Positions 61,301-64,000 of a DNA stretch of 64,000 nucleotides are shown one piece after another. Origin of the DNA: Acestrorhynchus altus. Its lineage: Eukaryota; Chordata; Actinopteri; Characiformes; Acestrorhynchidae. The position numbers and the translations under genes were made by a program. The notes beneath the pieces are model-generated. The model searched no databases, was not told the origin of the DNA, and saw only the letters and a program-made list of their open reading frames with translations. The stretch is from assembly GCA_034509495.1 (NCBI GenBank), contig CM067507.1:29901892-29965891 (forward strand), read 5' to 3'. How positions within the stretch are numbered: the stretch's first letter is position 1; each line of letters begins with the position of its first letter.

Positions 61301-62928
61301 TTTGAGGTCAGTCATTCTCCCCTGGCCATGGTGTAATTGAATTTGACATGCTGACTGCTCTGCAGGCAAGGAAAGGAGAATCATCAGCAAACATGTGACT
61401 GCCTGGGTTTTTTTTTTGTGTGTGTTTTTAGTCAACAGTCTATAGAATACTGGTCTGATGTATTTTAATCTTCAGCATTGAGAAACTTAAAGTAAAGTTG
61501 AATAAAATGGGAAAAAAATAAAATATTTTGTAAAATGTGCAGAATAGAAATTTTCTTGCCGGTGAAAAAGCTAGGATGCCCCCACATTTGTATTACCTAA
61601 GATGCCAAAAATTAGATTTAGATCATTAGAAAATGGTCAGAGAGGATTTTGAAGGATTCTTACTTAAAACACAGACATTAATTTGGTTTAAAGTGAGTGG
61701 GATCTTCATGATTTGTTCCAAAGAGTCTTTAGAAGGAAATTTTTAAACAATTTGAAACATGTCAGACTAATAGAAATCAGCTGTTCCACTATCTAGAAAA
61801 TGATGTACAAGTGGAGAACATTTTAAACAAAATTGTCAAATTAAAAGAGAAAACAAATACCCCAGGGCAAGACTGAAGATTGCCAGAGAACACGTAGACA
61901 ACAAAGACTAGGATGCCTACAACAGGGGTCACCAAACCTGCACCTGGAGAACTACCTTCCTGCAGGTTTCAACTCCAACTCAAATTAAACACACCCCATT
62001 CAGCCAATCAAGAACTTCTGATGGCAGTAATTAGGGGTGAATTAGGGTTAAATCTAAATTCTGTAGAGAGAGCTCTGCAGGAGCAGGATTGGCACTCCTG
62101 TTCTAGAACAGTGTGATTTGGACACATGAATCTTGAGTCTTGCCTGGATTATATTACACTTACTGTATCTTCCTTTGCATGTTATGATTGTAACACAGTT
62201 TGCTTTTAGACATTTGAGGAAACATTAATTCTGTCTGAAGCTACTGACCCTAAAGTGTGGTTATATACATACATTCACATACATTTAGGCAACAGCACAA
62301 GACATCTGGTATCACTTTATCCTTGCATTTGCATTTGCATAACATCCCCACTCACTTTCATCTAAGGACACACACACTGATTTTACACTGAGGTTGACTT
62401 GGGTGGTAGGGCAACAGATCTGATAACAGAGAGAACAGATGAGCGTGTGCCTTCTCTCTCATTTTTGAGGTAATAAGTCATGTTAAATGTCAGTTTGAAA
62501 GGGTTATCACTAAACAACTTGCATATTTCTGGGTGGGAAAACTACCAGGTGGTCCTGAAGCAATAAATTATCAGGAATAGAAATTCACCACATAAAGCTT
62601 GAGCCATATTCAAATATCCTCTTAAAGCCACTGCTTACTTCACATGAACTGGGAGGACAAAATGTTCTCCCATTCCATTTGCAGAGAAATGCTTCACTTT
62701 GCATGTGGTTATGCATATAGACAGTGAATATTAATCAAAAGAGAAATTGTTATTTCTGTGTGGTGTGGTATTTGCATGTATAGTGCTGCCGGAGGGGAGA
62801 TCTTCAACCAGTGTGTGGCAGAACGGGATGAAGCATTTAAAGAGGAGGATGTGAAGCGGTTACTGAGACAAATCCTGGAGGGTGTCTCTTTCCTTCACAA
62901 GAACAATGTGGTTCACCTGGACCTAAAG
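30932..62928 (+). CDS. stk17a: STK17A (DRAK1)-like Ser/Thr kinase, 5' part (3 exons)
   Basis: Joined exons 30932-31065, 47941-48153 and 62784-62928 encode the first 164 residues, all in frame with GT-AG introns. Seen: the N-terminal tail, the ELGRGKFAVV P-loop with an intron inside it, AAK Lys66, a basic RKRRKGQD stretch, IHEIAVLE helix C, hinge LVLEF, and catalytic loop HLDLK with Asp162. HLD instead of HRD is typical of DAPK-family kinases. DRAK1 is an apoptosis-linked, autophosphorylating kinase in mammals. STK17A is preferred over STK17B because of SIRSEPFCDLYSL before the P-loop, RKCVEKS, and NQCVAERDEAFKEEDV after the hinge, as remembered, plus the HECW1 neighbour. The DFG loop, the rest of the C-lobe and the C-terminal tail are beyond the window. 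Confidence 0.93.
31116..32250 (+). repeat. tandem array, period near 355 bp
   Basis: Units start at GGTCCTGCAAACTT at 31116, 31317, 31673 and 32027, each preceded (from the second on) by TTTAAGCCTTTAAACAG. The two central units are 356 and 354 bases. Unit 1 lacks roughly 155 internal bases and unit 4 is truncated and most diverged. Shared words include CCCACCAGCAGGT, GAGATGTTTGCA and ATTTCTGAAATCTAACCT. It starts about 50 bases behind stk17a exon 1. Confidence 0.85.
32251..35680. other. stk17a intron 1, no feature seen
   Basis: AT-rich intron. No repeat family, RNA gene or conserved coding stretch recognised. Confidence 0.5.
35685..36010 (+). mobile_element. Tc1-like transposase remnant
   Basis: Decayed coding sequence with GNVFLADFWSANIIIHCLN, ATVYLYSDEDH and YPFSNGYFQHEADV, matching the catalytic half of a fish Tc1-like transposase in which the QQDN block has become QHEAD. 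A reverse-oriented partner of the same family lies at 46385-46660. Confidence 0.7.
36011..39500. other. stk17a intron 1, no feature seen
   Basis: Many short open frames on both strands (36258-37633) overlap one another and resemble nothing I know. A conserved non-coding element could be here but cannot be judged without alignment. Confidence 0.45.
39505..39790. mobile_element. DNA transposon terminal remnant
   Basis: TACACTACTGGTCAGATGCT then TTAGAACACCTCCAATTTTC is the recognisable end of a fish Tc1/mariner-type family (usual form CTACTGGTCAAAAGTTTTAG). The body continues as TGAAATGGTACAAAG and decays. Confidence 0.55.
39885..40140 (-). mobile_element. LINE 3' tail (inverted)
   Basis: GATAGAACTTTATTGATTCG then TTCCCTCAGGGAAATTAAGG is the reverse complement form of the tail at 28500-28562. 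A-rich sequence with an AT microsatellite (40039-40058) follows. Confidence 0.5.
40235..41310 (+). mobile_element. degenerate near-full-length Tc1-like element
   Basis: Left end GGTCAATATTATTAGCCACC pairs with right end GGGCGGCTAATCATTTTGGC. The + strand carries remnants of HTH sequence (40480-40730), then VKHGGGSVMLCRCFSVSG-like frames, RHDNDPKPTGEELPPKD in shifted frame, and WPAQSPDLNSIENLWGEMN (about 41060-41120). Multiple stops and frameshifts make it inactive. Confidence 0.8.
42395..42955. repeat. region with recurring GTCAGTTAC word
   Basis: GTCAGTTAC occurs at about 42397, 42562, 42752 and 42935, and CATCAGTTAC at about 42540. Three copies are preceded by TTGCG/TTGCA or TGT. The spacing is irregular, so this is not a simple tandem array. 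It may be an unrecognised transposon segment. Confidence 0.4.
42960..43390 (-). mobile_element. Tc1-like transposase remnant
   Basis: Antisense frame 42981-43163 reads CKQDNTHPHTAAISNAS, then WPVISPDLSKIKNAQDAIGH, the second and third catalytic blocks of a Tc1-like transposase with the Glu-containing block decayed. It is the same kind of family as the copy at the right edge of the window. Confidence 0.75.
44326..44632 (+). repeat. degenerate tandem repeat, CCATAGCAACCACC type
   Basis: Some ten imperfect units built on AGCAACCACCTAGCAACACC, with CAGCAACCACTTGGCAATGC and CATAGCAACTGCCTAGCAAA as examples. The reverse-oriented counterpart is at 53083-53445. Confidence 0.75.
44640..46380. other. 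stk17a intron 1, no feature seen
   Basis: No repeat or coding stretch recognised in this part. Confidence 0.45.
46385..46660 (-). mobile_element. Tc1-like fragment (inverted)
   Basis: The stretch GGTGCCAAACTCTGACCCTG then GAAATGGATATTCATCAGAC is the reverse complement of a fish Tc1 segment encoding SDESRFLL and DGRVRIW-type sequence. It pairs by family with 35685-36010 in the opposite direction. Confidence 0.65.
47407..47484. repeat. (CA)n microsatellite
   Basis: A CA run of about 78 bases, 460 bases before stk17a exon 2. A shorter GT run follows at 47555-47580. Confidence 0.97.
47941..48153 (+). CDS. stk17a: stk17a exon 2: kinase N-lobe
   Basis: Encodes GKFAVVRKCVEKSTGREYAA, the ATP-binding Lys (codon 48002-48004), MRKRRKGQDCRTEIIHEIAV and LHEVFELPSEMVLVLE. 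It ends TT|T, giving Phe where the human protein has Tyr in VLEYAAGGE, as remembered. The donor is GTGAGT. Confidence 0.95.
48340..48790. repeat. dispersed repeat, unnamed
   Basis: TATAGGGCTGCACTATCTAT, CATCACAGGATGTCCAATGC and ACATAAGGCAAATGAAATCA resemble a repeat common in fish genomes that starts GGGCTGCACGAT. The right boundary is a guess. Confidence 0.4.
49826..49886. repeat. (GT)n microsatellite
   Basis: A GT run of about 60 bases, with a second short GT run and a G9 tract at 49934-49957. Confidence 0.96.
50357..50950 (-). mobile_element. LINE reverse transcriptase C-terminal fragment (RTE-like)
   Basis: The antisense frame reads KMQGVEVIKVDDFKYLGSTI, CRKEVKREQAGWSGWRRVSG, a stop at 50773-50775, KVYKTVVRPAMMYGLETVAL and KAREARLRWFGHVLRRNSGY, ending MIRCGDP. 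It is 5' truncated near 50950 and ends in a CTT-type microsatellite at about 50357, as expected for a LINE 3' end. About 15 residues usually found after LEVAE are missing. RTE assignment is from memory. Confidence 0.85.
50960..53080. other. stk17a intron 2, little seen
   Basis: Contains a MITE family 2 end fragment (ACTCTTAAAATTTAAGCTGC, about 51086-51122) and a MITE family 3-like segment at 52270-52425. The rest is unassigned. Confidence 0.45.
52270..52425. mobile_element. MITE family 3 fragment
   Basis: GATCCTGGGAATCTACCTCC at the left and GGTAGATCTCCAGGAGTTCT at the right are imperfect inverted repeats around TCAATCAATC and GATTGAGGCATG words. Confidence 0.5.
53083..53445 (-). repeat. degenerate tandem repeat, GGTTGCTATGGTGTTGC type
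   Basis: Reverse-oriented relative of 44326-44632: GGTTGCTATGGTGTTGCTAA, CCCAGGTGGTTGCTATGGTG, CCATGGTGTTGCTATCTGGA and others, about ten imperfect units. Confidence 0.75.
54110..54395 (+). mobile_element. Tc1-like 5' fragment
   Basis: Carries the same transposon leader as 2640-2835 (GATTGTTGAAGTGAGTGGTA). It stops before the transposase start. An AT stretch at 54220-54245 interrupts it. Confidence 0.5.
54400..57550. other. stk17a intron 2, no gene seen
   Basis: Includes a G-rich segment at 54600-54760 and a long AT microsatellite (55683-55761). The 124-codon frame at 54507-54881 is driven by the G-rich composition and has no recognisable domain. Confidence 0.5.
55683..55761. repeat. (AT)n microsatellite
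   Basis: A TA run of about 78 bases. Confidence 0.97.
57558..57887 (-). mobile_element. MITE family 1, copy e (inverted)
   Basis: CCTAATGCCAGGCATGGGCT at the left and GTCCATATAG at the right are reverse complements of copy b sequence. The left third of the element is missing. Confidence 0.7.
57908..57940. repeat. (ATTT)n microsatellite
   Basis: About eight ATTT units. Confidence 0.95.
58221..58310. repeat. (GT)n microsatellite
   Basis: A pure GT run of about 90 bases. Confidence 0.98.
59655..60245. repeat. dispersed teleost repeat, unnamed
   Basis: CACAGAGCAGCTTTACAGAA, AACTCCCTTAGAGCTGGAGG, AGAAACCTTGGGAGGAACAA and GCATTGCAATAATCCAGCCT appear in this order. The string is familiar from many fish genomes but I cannot assign a class. 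No open frame. Confidence 0.5.
60246..61915. other. stk17a intron 2, no feature seen
   Basis: Non-coding sequence without a recognised element. Confidence 0.45.
61918..62105. mobile_element. MITE family 3 (palindromic element)
   Basis: ACAGGGGTCACCAAACCTGC at the left with GCAGGAGCAGGATTGGCACT at the right. GGAGAACTACCTTCCTGCAG pairs imperfectly with GAGAGCTCTGCAGGAG. This is the most complete of three relatives in the window. Confidence 0.65.
62784..62928 (+). CDS. stk17a: stk17a exon 3: hinge to catalytic loop
   Basis: Encodes AAGGEIFNQCVAERDEAF, KEEDVKRLLRQILEGVSF and LHKNNVVHLDLK. The catalytic Asp codon is 62920-62922. It ends in phase 0 at GTGAGG, so the next exon should open with PQN. 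That exon is not in the window. Confidence 0.95.
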
Positions 62929-63049
62929 GTGAGGAGTTCATTATATAATTAAGAAAATATCATTTTGGACAACTACATTTCTTTATTTGCACATGGATAT
63001 ATTTGCAGGAGAAGGGGAAAACACTTTACTTTCAGTAAAAGTCAATCTA

Positions 63050-63150
63050 TATACAGGGCATCTGGAAACTTTTCACACAATGCTTCACTTTTGCACATTT
63101 TATGTTACAGCCATTTTCCAAAATGGATTAAATACAATTTTTCCCTCCCT
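63050..63150. mobile_element. Tc1-like terminal fragment
   Basis: CAGGGCATCTGGAAACTTTT then ACATTTTATGTTACAGCCAT and TTCCAAAATGGATTAAATAC match the left end of the element at 20746, without an internal part. Confidence 0.7.
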
Positions 63151-63419
63151 GACTTGACTCAGGAGTCCACCTAGTGGCCACCTGTGAATAGTGCAATGTT
63201 TGACACAACATTTCATTGCAAATGATATTAACCACAATATTCATACGTGAAATGGCCATTATAAGTGGAACTTTTATAACTTTTTCAATGTTTTTGAGCA
63301 ATCACTTTCAATTGGAATTTATAGAGTGCCAGATATATAGTCATTGACAAAAAATGAAGGCATTAAGGATGAATGATCAAATTAAACTATATGTGTGAAT
63401 GTAATAATGATGTGATTAC

Positions 63420-64000
63420 TATATGTTTGTTGAGGAAAACTGTAGAGTTGAAAGGAGTCTCTAGTAGCCTGTTGGATCATGTCTTACTTGGATACAAGAT
63501 TAGATGTGGTTGGGCAAGGAGGCATACAGGTTCTTGATGGTATCCTGTGGCACATTTGCCTTCAGATGTTGCAGCTTGATCCTATGTTTCCAAAGCTGGT
63601 GTCCCAGCTGATTCCATAAATGCTAAATTGTTAATAAATCTGGAGACTTGGAAGGCCAACAAAGTGCAAACTGTCAGAAACATTCCTGAGAAGCCCTTTC
63701 TGTGTGTGGCTGAGTATTATCCTGCTGAAAATGCCAGCTAAAAGCCCTGCTATGAGAGGCGACACATGTAGCCACAGGATGTTCTGCACATGTTGCTGAG
63801 CTGTTCATGTCCCTCGTAGCACTACTAGGGGTGACTGACTGTCGTATGCAATGGCTCCAAAAATCACCACACCAGCAGCTGGGGCTGTGTGTCACTCCAC
63901 AGCAAAGACAGGATTGATGTGCTTGCCACAAAGTCTCCATACTTAATTCCAACCATCCTTGAATCTCAAACAAAACCTAGATTCATTGCTAAAGACAATG
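63420..64000 (-). mobile_element. Tc1-like transposase remnant, runs off window
   Basis: Antisense frame 63674-63973 ends WHFQQDNTQPHTERASQECF, the second catalytic block of a Tc1-like transposase with its Asp intact. Beyond a stop the decayed sequence continues to about 63540. The N-terminal half lies past the right edge. Confidence 0.78.

Noticed and set aside
1..64000. tRNA, rRNA, microRNA or snoRNA genes
   Set aside because: None could be supported by eye. The tRNA-like part at 14325 belongs to a SINE-like repeat. A covariance-model search would be needed for small RNAs.

Overview
The window looks like nuclear DNA of a ray-finned (teleost) fish. It has small exons with canonical GT-AG introns, long dinucleotide microsatellites and many decayed Tc1-like transposons, fish-type LINE fragments and MITEs. 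Two protein-coding genes are supported, both on the + strand and both incomplete here. The repeat families resemble, from memory, those of catfish and characins, so an otophysan is plausible but unproven.

Region 1 (1-27034): the 3' half of a HECW-family HECT ubiquitin ligase, best matched to HECW1. Eighteen consecutive exons carry the first WW domain of the pair, a linker, the second WW domain, and the whole HECT domain with its catalytic Cys (codon 26933-26935) and the stop. All 17 junctions keep frame and give 759 residues with no internal stop. The N-terminal part with the C2 domain lies upstream.

Region 2 (27035-30640): hecw1 3' UTR and a short intergenic gap with a deleted Tc1 copy, a LINE tail, a MITE and a tandemly duplicated ATT-rich block.

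Region 3 (30640-64000): CpG-rich promoter and first three coding exons of stk17a (DRAK1, a DAPK-family Ser/Thr kinase): start, P-loop, VAIK-type Lys, and the HLDLK catalytic loop. The remaining exons lie beyond the right edge. Introns 1 (16.9 kb) and 2 (14.6 kb) are filled with repeats, including a tandem array with a period near 355 bp directly behind exon 1.

The HECW1-STK17A order and orientation match the human 7p13 arrangement as I remember it. This supports both ortholog calls over HECW2/STK17B. I see no reason to link the two proteins functionally. I found no operon, CRISPR, phage or novel enzymatic system. The most interesting items are structural: inverted MITE copies flanking three in-frame hecw1 exons, microsatellites abutting splice sites, and the two tandem-duplicated blocks around the stk17a promoter.
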